Source: Sterolibacterium sp052034445 (lineage in GTDB: Bacteria; Pseudomonadota; Gammaproteobacteria; Burkholderiales; Rhodocyclaceae). Taken from it: DNA of 8,127 nucleotides. The notes under the pieces are model-generated. The model was not told the DNA's origin. It did not search any database and saw nothing but the letters and a program-made list of their open reading frames with translations. The stretch is from assembly GCA_052034445.1 (NCBI GenBank), contig JBPOIN010000131.1, forward strand, positions 1-8,127, in the 5' to 3' direction. Positions 1-5,862 of this stretch are shown one piece after another (positions within the stretch are counted from its first letter, which is position 1; each line of letters starts with the position of its first letter). The position numbers and the translations under genes are program-made.

Positions 1-432
1 CAACAAGAGATCGTGCACAGCCTGCGCGGCGCAGAGGTTTCCGCCGCCGATCAGGCCCCCGAGGCCAAGACCTACCAGGGCAAGAGACCCGGTGCCCAGA
101 AAATCGTCGCGCGCACCTTCACGGGGCAGCCACCAGTCATTCCGCATGCCGTCGAGAATTTCGACGACATCAACCTCGAAGAAAACCAGTGCCTGAGCTG
201 CCATGGTCCAGAAAACTTCAAGAAAAAACAGGCGCCCGAGATCGGCATTAGCCACCTGAGCAATCCGCGCACCGGCGAAGCCATGAAGGAAGTCTCCGGT
301 TCACGCCACAACTGCACGACCTGTCATGTACCGCAGGTCGATGCGCCGCCGCTGGTCGAAAACGCCTTCAAGGGGGAACTCCCGCCGCTCGTCGGCAAGA
401 CGCCAGTCAAGAGTGGCCAGAAACAGAAATGA
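1..432 (+). CDS. napB: Periplasmic nitrate reductase, dihaem cytochrome c subunit NapB (5' end cut by window)
   Basis: NapB is the small periplasmic dihaem subunit that passes electrons from the quinol-oxidising module (NapC or NapGH) to the molybdenum subunit NapA. The frame is open from base 1, so the signal peptide and true start lie outside the window; the visible part is 143 codons ending in TGA. Two c-type haem motifs are seen, CLSCH (encoded near 190-204) and CTTCH (near 313-327). Typical NapB stretches surround them: LRGAEV, ARTFTGQPPVIPHAVENF, LEENQCLSCH, HNCTTCHVPQVDAPPLVEN. The histidines in IPHAVENF and GISHL are in the places expected for the distal ligands of the two bis-His haems (family knowledge). 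Its haems need the Ccm machinery encoded convergently in this window. Other nap genes presumably lie to the left, which I cannot see. Confidence 0.96.
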   Translation, partial: QQEIVHSLRGAEVSAADQAPEAKTYQGKRPGAQKIVARTFTGQPPVIPHAVENFDDINLEENQCLSCHGPENFKKKQAPEIGISHLSNPRTGEAMKEVSGSRHNCTTCHVPQVDAPPLVENAFKGELPPLVGKTPVKSGQKQK

Positions 433-433
433 T

Positions 434-453
434 CTGCCGCCTGTAGGCGTCAG
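434..453. terminator. Weak hairpin between convergent napB and napF-like gene
   Basis: The 17 bp between the two stop codons sits inside a small imperfect inverted repeat: CTG plus CGCC pair with GGCG plus CAG around a TGTA loop, with one C/T mismatch. It overlaps the stop codon of the minus-strand ferredoxin gene. There is no T-run on either side, so it is at best a weak bidirectional terminator. It is listed because it is the only structure seen where two converging transcripts must end. Confidence 0.25.
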
Positions 454-767
454 GGGCGCAGACTGATCGCGGTTTGTGGGCAGGGCTCGACACAATCGCC
501 ACAGCCCGTGCATTTGTCCGCATCCACCGTCGGCAGCGCCGCCTGCCCGAGACGCGGACTGAAACGAATCGCCAGTTCGGGACAGGCATCACCGCACGCC
601 CGGCACACGATGTTCTGCTGCGCCAGACAATTCGCGCCGATCTGCGCCAGACGCCGGGGAGGATGTTGCGTCGCCGGAAGAGTGTCCGCCGCCGGCGAAC
701 CGGCCGGCGTCTCGATGGTGGTGGCGACAGAAAACCGGCCGCCGAGAAATTGGCGCCGCGTCACCAT
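450..767 (-). CDS. napF: Short NapF-like ferredoxin with two [4Fe-4S] motifs
   Basis: This is a 105-residue iron-sulfur protein resembling NapF, a cytoplasmic ferredoxin-type accessory protein of periplasmic nitrate reductase thought to act on NapA before export. The N-terminus has the family's RRQFLGGRF stretch (residues 4-12), which looks Tat-like but lies in a protein regarded as cytoplasmic. Eight cysteines form two clusters: C47-x7-C55-x2-C58-x3-C62-P and C86-x2-C89-x2-C92-x3-C96-P. Typical NapF proteins are about 160-170 residues and carry a further N-terminal ferredoxin module; here residues 13-45 are a Pro/Ala-rich linker without cysteine, so that module is missing. It follows ccmI by 19 bp and is probably the last gene of the ccm operon. 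No clear Shine-Dalgarno is seen; ATG at 767 is followed at once by GTG, so the start could shift one codon. An unrelated small diferredoxin is the alternative. Confidence 0.78.
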   Translation of the reverse strand: MVTRRQFLGGRFSVATTIETPAGSPAADTLPATQHPPRRLAQIGANCLAQQNIVCRACGDACPELAIRFSPRLGQAALPTVDADKCTGCGDCVEPCPQTAISLRP

Positions 768-786
768 GCGCGCGGGAGAACAAGCC

Positions 787-2061
787 TCATGGTTGGACGC
801 GATCGATCAGGACATTCACGTGTTTCGCCCCGGGCTGCAGTACCGGGCTTTCGCCCAGCAGATCGCCGGGGTTCGGCGTCGCATTGCCGGACTTCGACAC
901 GCGCACCTCGACCTTGACCTGCTTGGCGCCCGAGAGTTTGAAATCGGGCGCGATCGCCAGACTGTCGTCGAGCGTGAATGCGAGCGGCAGATCGCCGGCG
1001 CGCGCGCGCAGCACCGCCAGCGGCATGCGCGGCCCCGCCACGGCGCGCGCATAGATGAACAACGTGTCATCCGGCTTGACCTTGCCCGCCAGTTCGGGCG
1101 CCAGAGACACCTTGCCGCTCAGCGTCGCCGCCTTGCCGTCGGCGTTCTCCGCCACTTTCCGGGCCGGCTCCCTGCCTGCGTCCGCGCCAGCGCCGGCGGC
1201 CGCCTTGTTGCGCACATCCATCAGCGTTGCCGTCAGCGCCTGGGCATCCTCGCTCTCCGGCGGCATGAGTTTCACCAGACGCTCCCAGTGGGTCAGGGTT
1301 TCGGCGTAGTCCTTGCGGTTATAGGCCGCCGTACCGGCCAGCGCCAGCGCCAGCATGTGATCCGGATCGAGCGCCAGCGCACGCTTGACGAGTGTCAGCG
1401 GCCTGCCTTCGAGGTTGCCCTTGGCGCGTTCGGCGAGCAGATCGGCGTATTCAGCGAGCATGGTCGGGTCGCGATCGACGAGGCTCGCCGCGCGTTCGTA
1501 GGCATTCTCGGCCTCGGCCAGACGGCCCATGGCGCGATACGAACGGGCGAGCAGCGCCCAGCCCTTGAGATCCTCGGGGTTCTGCTCCTGATGCGCGGCG
1601 AGCTTGGCGATCATCGACTCGATCTGCTCGACGCTGATCTGGTGCCGCGCCGCGCCGGCCTCGGCGCCTGGCGCAATCTGCACGGCGGCGGGGTTGCCGA
1701 GCCAGACATACAGCAGCGCCGCAATGACCGGCAACAGCACGCCGAGCGTGAGCGCCGTGCGTTTGGCCGGCGCTGCGGCCGCCGGCGCGGCCGCGGTTTC
1801 GACGAGCGCCGCATCCTCCAGCAGGCGACGCTGCAATTCGGCCTGCGCCTGGGCGAAATCCTCGGCGCCAAGTGCGCCGCTGGCGCGATCGCGTTCGAGC
1901 TCGGCCAGCTGGTCGCGGAAGATCGCCGCATTCAGATTCACGCGGGCCGGCGCCGCCGCAGTACGTGTCTGGCGCGCCGCAGTGCGCAACAACGGCCACA
2001 TCAGCCAGGCAAGAACCAGCAGCACCAGCACGGTGACGGAAAGCAGGAAAATCAGATTCAT
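787..2061 (-). CDS. ccmI: Cytochrome c maturation protein CcmI (apocytochrome chaperone)
   Basis: CcmI holds apocytochrome c at the membrane and presents it to the CcmF-CcmH haem ligation complex. The 424-residue protein has a first membrane segment (about 3-25), a cytoplasmic region with the conserved RDQLAELERD stretch (about 49-58), a second membrane segment (about 103-122), and a periplasmic TPR region (about 150-285) with helices such as GWALLARSYRAMGRLAEAENAYERA. A C-terminal domain of about 110 residues (about 312-424; SGKVSLAPELAGKV, LFIYARA, PLAVLRA) is of the type that binds apocytochrome tails. Pro/Ala-rich linkers lie at 88-100 and 286-312. The length suits a full two-part CcmI, not the split or fused CcmH form of enteric bacteria. 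ATG at 2061 overlaps the ccmH stop as ATGA, which supports this start and coupled translation. Confidence 0.95.
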   Translation of the reverse strand: MNLIFLLSVTVLVLLVLAWLMWPLLRTAARQTRTAAAPARVNLNAAIFRDQLAELERDRASGALGAEDFAQAQAELQRRLLEDAALVETAAAPAAAAPAKRTALTLGVLLPVIAALLYVWLGNPAAVQIAPGAEAGAARHQISVEQIESMIAKLAAHQEQNPEDLKGWALLARSYRAMGRLAEAENAYERAASLVDRDPTMLAEYADLLAERAKGNLEGRPLTLVKRALALDPDHMLALALAGTAAYNRKDYAETLTHWERLVKLMPPESEDAQALTATLMDVRNKAAAGAGADAGREPARKVAENADGKAATLSGKVSLAPELAGKVKPDDTLFIYARAVAGPRMPLAVLRARAGDLPLAFTLDDSLAIAPDFKLSGAKQVKVEVRVSKSGNATPNPGDLLGESPVLQPGAKHVNVLIDRVQP

Positions 2062-2576
2062 GAGTTCTTCTCGTTCTGTTCGAGCAGCGCGGCAAGACGC
2101 CGGCTCTCCTCAGCCGACAACGCCGGCGCGCCGCTATCCACGCCATTGTTGCGGCTGCGTCGGCGCAGATGCACGATCAGGCCGATCACCGCGCCGATCA
2201 GCAACAGGAACGGACCAAACCAGAGCAGATAGGTGGTCGACTTGACCGGCGGACGATAGCGCACGAAATCGCCGTAACGGCTGACCATGAAGTCCATGAT
2301 CTCCTCGTCGCTCTTGCCCTGCTTGATGAGACTGCGAATCTCGCGGCGCAGATCCTGCGCCAGATCGGCATGTGAACCGGCCAGCGATTCGTTCTGGCAG
2401 ACCAGGCAGCGCAGCTCTTCGGAAATCGCCACCATACGCTTCTCGACCGCCTCATCGACCGCCATCGGCACGGCTTCGCCGGCCTGCGCCAACCCACCGA
2501 CGCCCGGTGTGGCCGCCAGGCCCAGCAGCAAGACACCACACCACAAGCGCAACTGACGCCAGCAGCCGGCGCTCAT
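2058..2576 (-). CDS. ccmH: Cytochrome c maturation thiol oxidoreductase CcmH
   Basis: CcmH is a membrane-anchored periplasmic thiol-disulfide protein that works with CcmG to reduce apocytochrome CXXCH cysteines and forms part of the haem lyase with CcmF and CcmI. The 172-residue protein has a signal sequence or N-terminal membrane segment (about 10-31), the hallmark LRCLVCQNES motif with C57 and C60, the conserved ADLAQDLRREI and YGDFVRYRPP stretches, a C-terminal membrane helix (about 116-136) followed by basic residues, and a short charged cytoplasmic tail ending LLEQNEKNS. It is the short single-domain type; the TPR part is encoded separately by ccmI. Both ends are ATGA overlaps, with ccmG upstream and ccmI downstream, so the start at 2576 is well supported. 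Confidence 0.96.
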   Translation of the reverse strand: MSAGCWRQLRLWCGVLLLGLAATPGVGGLAQAGEAVPMAVDEAVEKRMVAISEELRCLVCQNESLAGSHADLAQDLRREIRSLIKQGKSDEEIMDFMVSRYGDFVRYRPPVKSTTYLLWFGPFLLLIGAVIGLIVHLRRRSRNNGVDSGAPALSAEESRRLAALLEQNEKNS

Positions 2577-3097
2577 TTCTGCAGCTCCCTGACCAGCGGC
2601 ATGATCTTGTCCCTGAACGCCTCGGAAGTCAGCGGCCCGGTATGTTTGTAGCGAATGATGCCGGCCTTGTCGATCAGATAGGTCTCGGGCACGCCATACA
2701 CGCCGTAATCGATGCCCACCCGGCCGTCGGCATCGAAGGCGCTCAGCACATACGGATTACCGAATTTCTCCAGCCAGCGCTGGCCGTCGGCGCGCGCATC
2801 CTTGTAATCGAGACCATACAGCGGCACGGCGCCACTTTTGGCGAACTCGACCAGCACCGGATGCTCCTGACGGCAGGAAACACACCACGAAGCCCAGACA
2901 TTCAGCAGCCAGACCTGGCCGAGCATCTGTTTGGGAGAAAACGTCTTTTCGGCATCCTGCAGCTGCGGCAACTCGAACTGCGGCGCTGGTTTGCCGATCA
3001 ACGGTGACGGCACATCGCGCGGATTGAGGTTCAGGCCGACGGCCAGAAAACCCACCAGCACGGCAAACAGGATGACCGGAATCAGAAAACGCTTCAT
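2573..3097 (-). CDS. ccmG: Thiol-disulfide oxidoreductase CcmG (DsbE family)
   Basis: CcmG is a membrane-tethered thioredoxin-fold protein that takes reducing equivalents from CcdA/DsbD and keeps apocytochrome c or CcmH cysteines reduced in the periplasm. The 174-residue protein starts MKRFLIPVILFAVLVGF, one uncleaved membrane anchor (about 4-23), then PSPLIGKPAPQFELP, the active site WASWCVSCRQEHP with C72 and C75, and the cis-proline loop GVYGVPETYLID with P137. The active site is WCVSC, not the WCPTC of E. coli. An upstream in-frame ATG at 3208 would add 37 residues read entirely inside the end of ccmF. I chose 3097 because it gives the anchor at the N-terminus and an exact ATGA overlap with the ccmF stop. 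It also overlaps the ccmH start by ATGA. Confidence 0.96.
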   Translation of the reverse strand: MKRFLIPVILFAVLVGFLAVGLNLNPRDVPSPLIGKPAPQFELPQLQDAEKTFSPKQMLGQVWLLNVWASWCVSCRQEHPVLVEFAKSGAVPLYGLDYKDARADGQRWLEKFGNPYVLSAFDADGRVGIDYGVYGVPETYLIDKAGIIRYKHTGPLTSEAFRDKIMPLVRELQK

Positions 3098-5052
3098 GCC
3101 GCAGCTCCGTGAGCAGCAGGCGCGCCAGCCATGGCCGCGCCCTTGAGTTTGAGACGATAACGGCGGTCGCTCACGGCCAGCAGGCCGCCGAGCGCCATGA
3201 GCAGGCAACCGCCCCAGATCCAGACCACGAAGGGCTTGTGATGCACGCGCACACTCCAGGCGCCGCTGCCATCCTTGAGGCCAACCGGCTCGCCGAGCGA
3301 GACATACACATCGCGCACCAGATTGGTGTCGATTGCTGCCTCGGTCATCGGCATCGCCGAGGATTCGTAGGCGCGCTTTTCAGGATGCAGCGTATCCAGC
3401 AACACACCGTGATGCGTGAGTTCGACATCACCCATCGAGGCGCGGTAGTTCGGCCCCGTCACATCGCGCACACCGAGCAGCTTCAAGCCATAGCCGCCGA
3501 CCGCAACCGTGTCGCCAGGCGCCATGCGCACATCCTTCTCGGTCTCGAAACCCTTGACCATGGTGACGCCAAAGACGAACACCGCGACGCCCAGATGCGC
3601 CAGCTGCATGCCCCAGAAGGCGCGCGTGGCGCCCTTGCCGCGTGCGCGGATCTGCACCGCGCCGCTGGCGGCGATCCAGGCAGCGAGCAGCACGCCGAGC
3701 GCCGTGAGCGGCGTCCAGGCGCCGTATGCCAACGGCACGACGATGCCGGCGACCAGCGCCAGCACCAGCGGCAGCCGCAACTGGCGCAGCAGATCGGCCA
3801 GGCTGGCCTGCTTCCAGCGCGCCAGCGCGCCAACGCCGGTGAGAAACAGCAGCGGCGCCATCAGCGGCACAAACACGGCCTGGAAATAGGGCGGCCCCAC
3901 CGACAGCTTGCCCATGCCCAGCGCATCAATGAGCAGGGGATACAGCGTGCCGAGCAGCACCGCACCGCAGGCAACCAGCAGCAGCAGGTTATTCACCAGC
4001 AACAGGGTCTCGCGCGACAGCAGCGCGAAGCGACCGCCCAGCCCGACCTTCGGCGCACGCCAGGCGAACAGCAGCAGTGAACTGCCGATCACGGCGACCA
4101 GGAAAGCCAGGATGAAAATGCCGCGGCGCGGATCGGTGGCAAACGCATGCACCGAGGTCAACACCCCCGAACGCACGAGGAAAGTGCCCAGCAGGCTCAA
4201 CGAGAATGCGCCGATGGCCAGCAACACGGTCCAGTTCTTGAAGGCGCCGCGCTTCTCGGTCACCGCCAGGGAATGAATCAACGCCGTGCCGATCAGCCAG
4301 GGCATGAACGAGGCATTCTCGACCGGGTCCCAGAACCACCAGCCGCCCCAGCCCAGCTCGTAATACGCCCACCAGCTGCCGAGCGCGATGCCGAGCGTCA
4401 GGAACACCCAGGCCGCCACCGTCCATGGCCGCGACCAGCGCGCCCAGGCCGCGTCGAGCTGGCCCGACAACAGCGCGGCGATGGCGAAAGCGAAGGCCAC
4501 CGAGAAACCGACATAGCCCATGTAGAGCATCGGCGGATGAAACACCAGGCCCGGGTCCTGCAACAGCGGATTCAGATCGTGGCCGTCGGCCGGCACATCG
4601 AGCAGACGCTCGAACGGGCTCGACGTCAGCAACACGAACAGCAGCAGACCGCTCGACACCAGGCCCAGGACGCCAAGCACGCGCGCCACCATGGTTTCCG
4701 GCAGGCTGCGCGAGAGCAGCGAAACGGCCAGCGTCCAGCTGGCGAGCAGAAACACCCACAGCAGCAGCGAACCTTCGTGGCCCCCCCAGAACGCCGAGAC
4801 GCGATACAGCGTCGGCAGCAGCGAATTCGAGTGCTGCGCAACATAGGCCACGGAAAAATCATTCACCACAAAAGCCCAGGTCAGGCAGGCACTCGCCACC
4901 AGCAGCAAAAACCACTGTGCCTGCGCGGCGGGACGCGCCAGGGCAATCCAGGGCGCGACATTGCGCTGCACGCCGAGCAGCGGCAACACCCCCTGCACGA
5001 TGGCGACCAGCAGCGCCAGGATGATGGCGAAATGCCCGAGCTCAGGGATCAT
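3094..5052 (-). CDS. ccmF: Haem lyase subunit CcmF
   Basis: CcmF is the large polytopic integral membrane core of the haem lyase: it takes haem from holo-CcmE and, with CcmH and CcmI, attaches it to apocytochrome CXXCH cysteines. The 652-residue length is normal for the family. Seen are many hydrophobic helices, FWGGHEGSLLLW (88-99), FHPPMLYMGYVG (171-182), and the tryptophan-rich WWD haem-handling segment with GWGGWWFWDPVENASFMPW (234-252). Histidines at about 172, 260, 302 and 486 match the family's conserved set. The C-terminal third holds a periplasmic soluble region (about 500-605) and a last helix (about 608-627). Start ATG 5052 gives MIPELGHFAIILAL, preceded on the minus strand by AGGTG at five bases' spacing, and overlaps the stop of the small ORF as ATGA. 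That ribosome-binding site lies inside the duplicated segment. A run of seven G encodes part of WGGHEG (4781-4787). Confidence 0.97.
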   Translation of the reverse strand: MIPELGHFAIILALLVAIVQGVLPLLGVQRNVAPWIALARPAAQAQWFLLLVASACLTWAFVVNDFSVAYVAQHSNSLLPTLYRVSAFWGGHEGSLLLWVFLLASWTLAVSLLSRSLPETMVARVLGVLGLVSSGLLLFVLLTSSPFERLLDVPADGHDLNPLLQDPGLVFHPPMLYMGYVGFSVAFAFAIAALLSGQLDAAWARWSRPWTVAAWVFLTLGIALGSWWAYYELGWGGWWFWDPVENASFMPWLIGTALIHSLAVTEKRGAFKNWTVLLAIGAFSLSLLGTFLVRSGVLTSVHAFATDPRRGIFILAFLVAVIGSSLLLFAWRAPKVGLGGRFALLSRETLLLVNNLLLLVACGAVLLGTLYPLLIDALGMGKLSVGPPYFQAVFVPLMAPLLFLTGVGALARWKQASLADLLRQLRLPLVLALVAGIVVPLAYGAWTPLTALGVLLAAWIAASGAVQIRARGKGATRAFWGMQLAHLGVAVFVFGVTMVKGFETEKDVRMAPGDTVAVGGYGLKLLGVRDVTGPNYRASMGDVELTHHGVLLDTLHPEKRAYESSAMPMTEAAIDTNLVRDVYVSLGEPVGLKDGSGAWSVRVHHKPFVVWIWGGCLLMALGGLLAVSDRRYRLKLKGAAMAGAPAAHGAAA

Positions 5053-5125
5053 TTCGTCACCTGCACGTTCTTGTCCTTGTGAGCTTCCTTGACCGCATGT
5101 GCGGCCTCGGGGGGCATGTAATTTT
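5047..5125. repeat. Direct repeat copy 1 (ccmF-proximal copy of ccmE tail and start junction)
   Basis: Bases 5057-5125 (69 bp) are identical to 5209-5277. Extended leftward to the GATCAT at 5047-5052, the match is 76 of 79 bases, with three mismatches in the four bases 5053-5056. On the minus strand the copy contains 22 codons of the CcmE tail, an AGGTG ribosome-binding sequence and the ATGATC start of ccmF. The offset between copies is exactly 152 bp. Confidence 0.97.
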
Positions 5126-5204
5126 GGCTACGGCCGCCGCGTTGCGGCTTGACTGCGGCTGCGCCACAGTCAGCCTGCACCGAAATGACATGCCTGGAGA
5201 TCAT
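5049..5204 (-). CDS. 51-codon small ORF carrying a duplicated CcmE tail
   Basis: This small ORF fills the space between ccmE and ccmF. It starts ATGATC at 5204, overlapping the ccmE stop as ATGA, and ends TGA at 5049-5051, overlapping the ccmF start as ATGA. Residues 1-27 (beginning MISRHVISVQADCG) come from the spacer and resemble nothing I know. Residues 28-49 are identical to CcmE residues 124-145 (NYMPPEAAHAV through KNVQV), then TK. The CcmE haem-binding histidine (KHDENY) is not included; RSQNY stands in its place, while the nearby tyrosine is kept. No signal peptide or membrane segment is evident. AGGTG lies five bases before its ATG, so it could be translated. It may be a real peptide, or only a read-through bridge keeping ccmF coupled after a duplication. 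I do not assign a function. Confidence 0.5.
   Translation of the reverse strand: MISRHVISVQADCGAAAVKPQRGGRSQNYMPPEAAHAVKEAHKDKNVQVTK
5126..5198. other. 73-bp spacer with hairpins between the two ccmE-tail copies
   Basis: This unique segment separates the two direct repeats. It contains a compact inverted repeat at 5146-5175: the plus strand runs GGCTTGACTG, then CGGCTGCGCC, then ACAGTCAGCC. It folds with GGCT/AGCC and GACTG/CAGTC arms, one bulged base, and an inner GGC/GCC stem closing a three-base loop. A second stem, GCCGC-GTT-GCGGC at 5136-5148, overlaps the first and could be an alternative fold. The look is that of a REP-like or other small palindromic intergenic element, but no family is recognised and no T-run follows. 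Confidence 0.6.
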
Positions 5205-5277
5205 GGCTTCACCTGCACGTTCTTGTCCTTGTGAGCTTCCTTGACCGCATGTGCGGCCTCGGGGGGCATGTAATTTT
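5199..5277. repeat. Direct repeat copy 2 (within the true ccmE 3' end)
   Basis: This is the second copy of the 69-bp perfect repeat (5209-5277), extended to GATCAT at 5199-5204. It forms the natural end of ccmE (codons 124-145), followed by codons for KP and TGA, and supplies the AGGTG and ATG used by the small ORF. The two copies part just upstream of the AAATTAC codons: GAA in ccmE, CAA in the small ORF. Confidence 0.97.
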
Positions 5278-5644
5278 CATCGTGTTTGGCGAGGACTTCG
5301 GTGGCGATGAACTGGCCGTTGGCGTCGAGCCGGCCTTGCACCACGGCGCCCTTGCCCTCCTTGAACAGATCGGGAAGGATACCTGTGTAGGCAACCGGGA
5401 TATCCTTGGCGGTATCCGTGACAACGAAACGGATGGTCATTTCGTTGCGCTGCACCGAGCCGTCCTTGACCAGGCCGCCGATGCGGAACACCTTGTCGCG
5501 CGGCGCCTCGCCGGCCGCCACCTGGGTCGGCGTGAGGAACAGCGCGATATTGCTGTTCAGGGCATTCAGGACAAAAAAGGCGGCGACGCCCAACGAGACG
5601 AGGCCACCGACGATGATGGCGATACGCTTGTGACGTGGTTTCAT
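5201..5644 (-). CDS. ccmE: Periplasmic haem chaperone CcmE
   Basis: CcmE binds haem covalently in the periplasm after release from the CcmABCD complex and hands it to CcmF. The 147-residue protein has a short basic N-terminus, one membrane anchor (about 8-28), the OB-fold beta-barrel core (FRIGGLVKDGSV about 53-64, VAYTGILPDLF about 84-94, GKGAVVQGRLD about 98-107) and the haem-binding motif KHDENYMPPE with H121 and Y125. This matches the HDENY motif of E. coli (His130), so it is the ordinary His-type CcmE and not the Cys variant. The flexible tail after the motif is of normal length and ends NVQVKP. No Shine-Dalgarno is visible before ATG 5644. The 3' end is the source of the 69-bp duplication, and its stop overlaps the small ORF start instead of ccmF directly. 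Confidence 0.97.
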   Translation of the reverse strand: MKPRHKRIAIIVGGLVSLGVAAFFVLNALNSNIALFLTPTQVAAGEAPRDKVFRIGGLVKDGSVQRNEMTIRFVVTDTAKDIPVAYTGILPDLFKEGKGAVVQGRLDANGQFIATEVLAKHDENYMPPEAAHAVKEAHKDKNVQVKP

Positions 5645-5646
5645 GT

Positions 5647-5681
5647 TGAGAACTGAGAATTAAGGGCTTAGGACTGCGGAG
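5647..5681. repeat. Degenerate period-7 tandem pattern at the ccmD-ccmE junction
   Basis: On the plus strand five successive heptads can be read: TGAGAAC, TGAGAAT, TAAGGGC, TTAGGAC, TGCGGAG. The first two differ at one base and the others are increasingly degenerate. They cover the 23-bp AT-rich gap between ccmD and ccmE, the only clear gap among the ccm genes, and run into the last codons of ccmD. This could be a decayed heptanucleotide tandem repeat or chance. Confidence 0.35.
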
Positions 5682-5862
5682 TGTTTTTTGCGGCGCGGTC
5701 GGCACGGAGTTCGCGGCGCAGGCTCTTGAGAATGTCGTTTCGACGCTTCCTGAGCAGCAAAGGTTCAATCAACAGCGCCGCCGCCGTAACGCCGAAGCTG
5801 CCCCAGACATAAAAGGCGTAACCGCCCATGGCGAAGAACTCGCCGATGCTATTCCACTGCAT
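5668..5862 (-). CDS. ccmD: Haem exporter accessory protein CcmD
   Basis: CcmD is a small single-span membrane protein that helps release holo-CcmE from CcmC with the aid of CcmAB. The 64-residue product is of usual length and begins MQWNSIGEFFAMGGYAFYVWGSFG, the conserved CcmD opening with the GGYAFYVWGSF signature. It continues with a membrane helix (about 14-37) and a basic cytoplasmic tail (RKRRND, LRREL). It starts inside the end of ccmC, overlapping by 14 bp, and ends in TAA 23 bp before ccmE. The last codons fall in the period-7 pattern, so the tail sequence may be poorly conserved. Confidence 0.94.
   Translation of the reverse strand: MQWNSIGEFFAMGGYAFYVWGSFGVTAAALLIEPLLLRKRRNDILKSLRRELRADRAAKNTPQS

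Noticed and set aside
508..2232. Long plus-strand open frame of 574 codons opposite ccmI and ccmH
   Set aside because: It is antisense to two clearly recognised genes, its product is rich in Arg, Gln and His as expected of a high-GC complement frame, and it shows no family motif.
3098..3208. Upstream start for CcmG adding 37 residues
   Set aside because: The extra residues are read inside the ccmF 3' end, lack homology and would bury the membrane anchor; the 3097 start gives the usual ATGA coupling.
4781..4787. Seven-base C run in ccmF (and another at 7842-7848 in ccmA) as phase-variable tracts
   Set aside because: Both encode conserved or plausible residues in frame (WGGHEG; AGGRL) and are short for phase variation in a GC-rich genome.
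3109..5082. Plus-strand open frames opposite ccmF (3109-4080 and 4147-5082)
   Set aside because: They have low-complexity Arg/Gln/His-rich products and lie wholly antisense to ccmF; they are codon-bias shadows.
5057..5277. CRISPR array or transposon target duplication as an explanation of the direct repeats
   Set aside because: There are only two copies, they encode the CcmE tail, and 69-79 bp is far too long for a transposon target-site duplication; no transposase is present.
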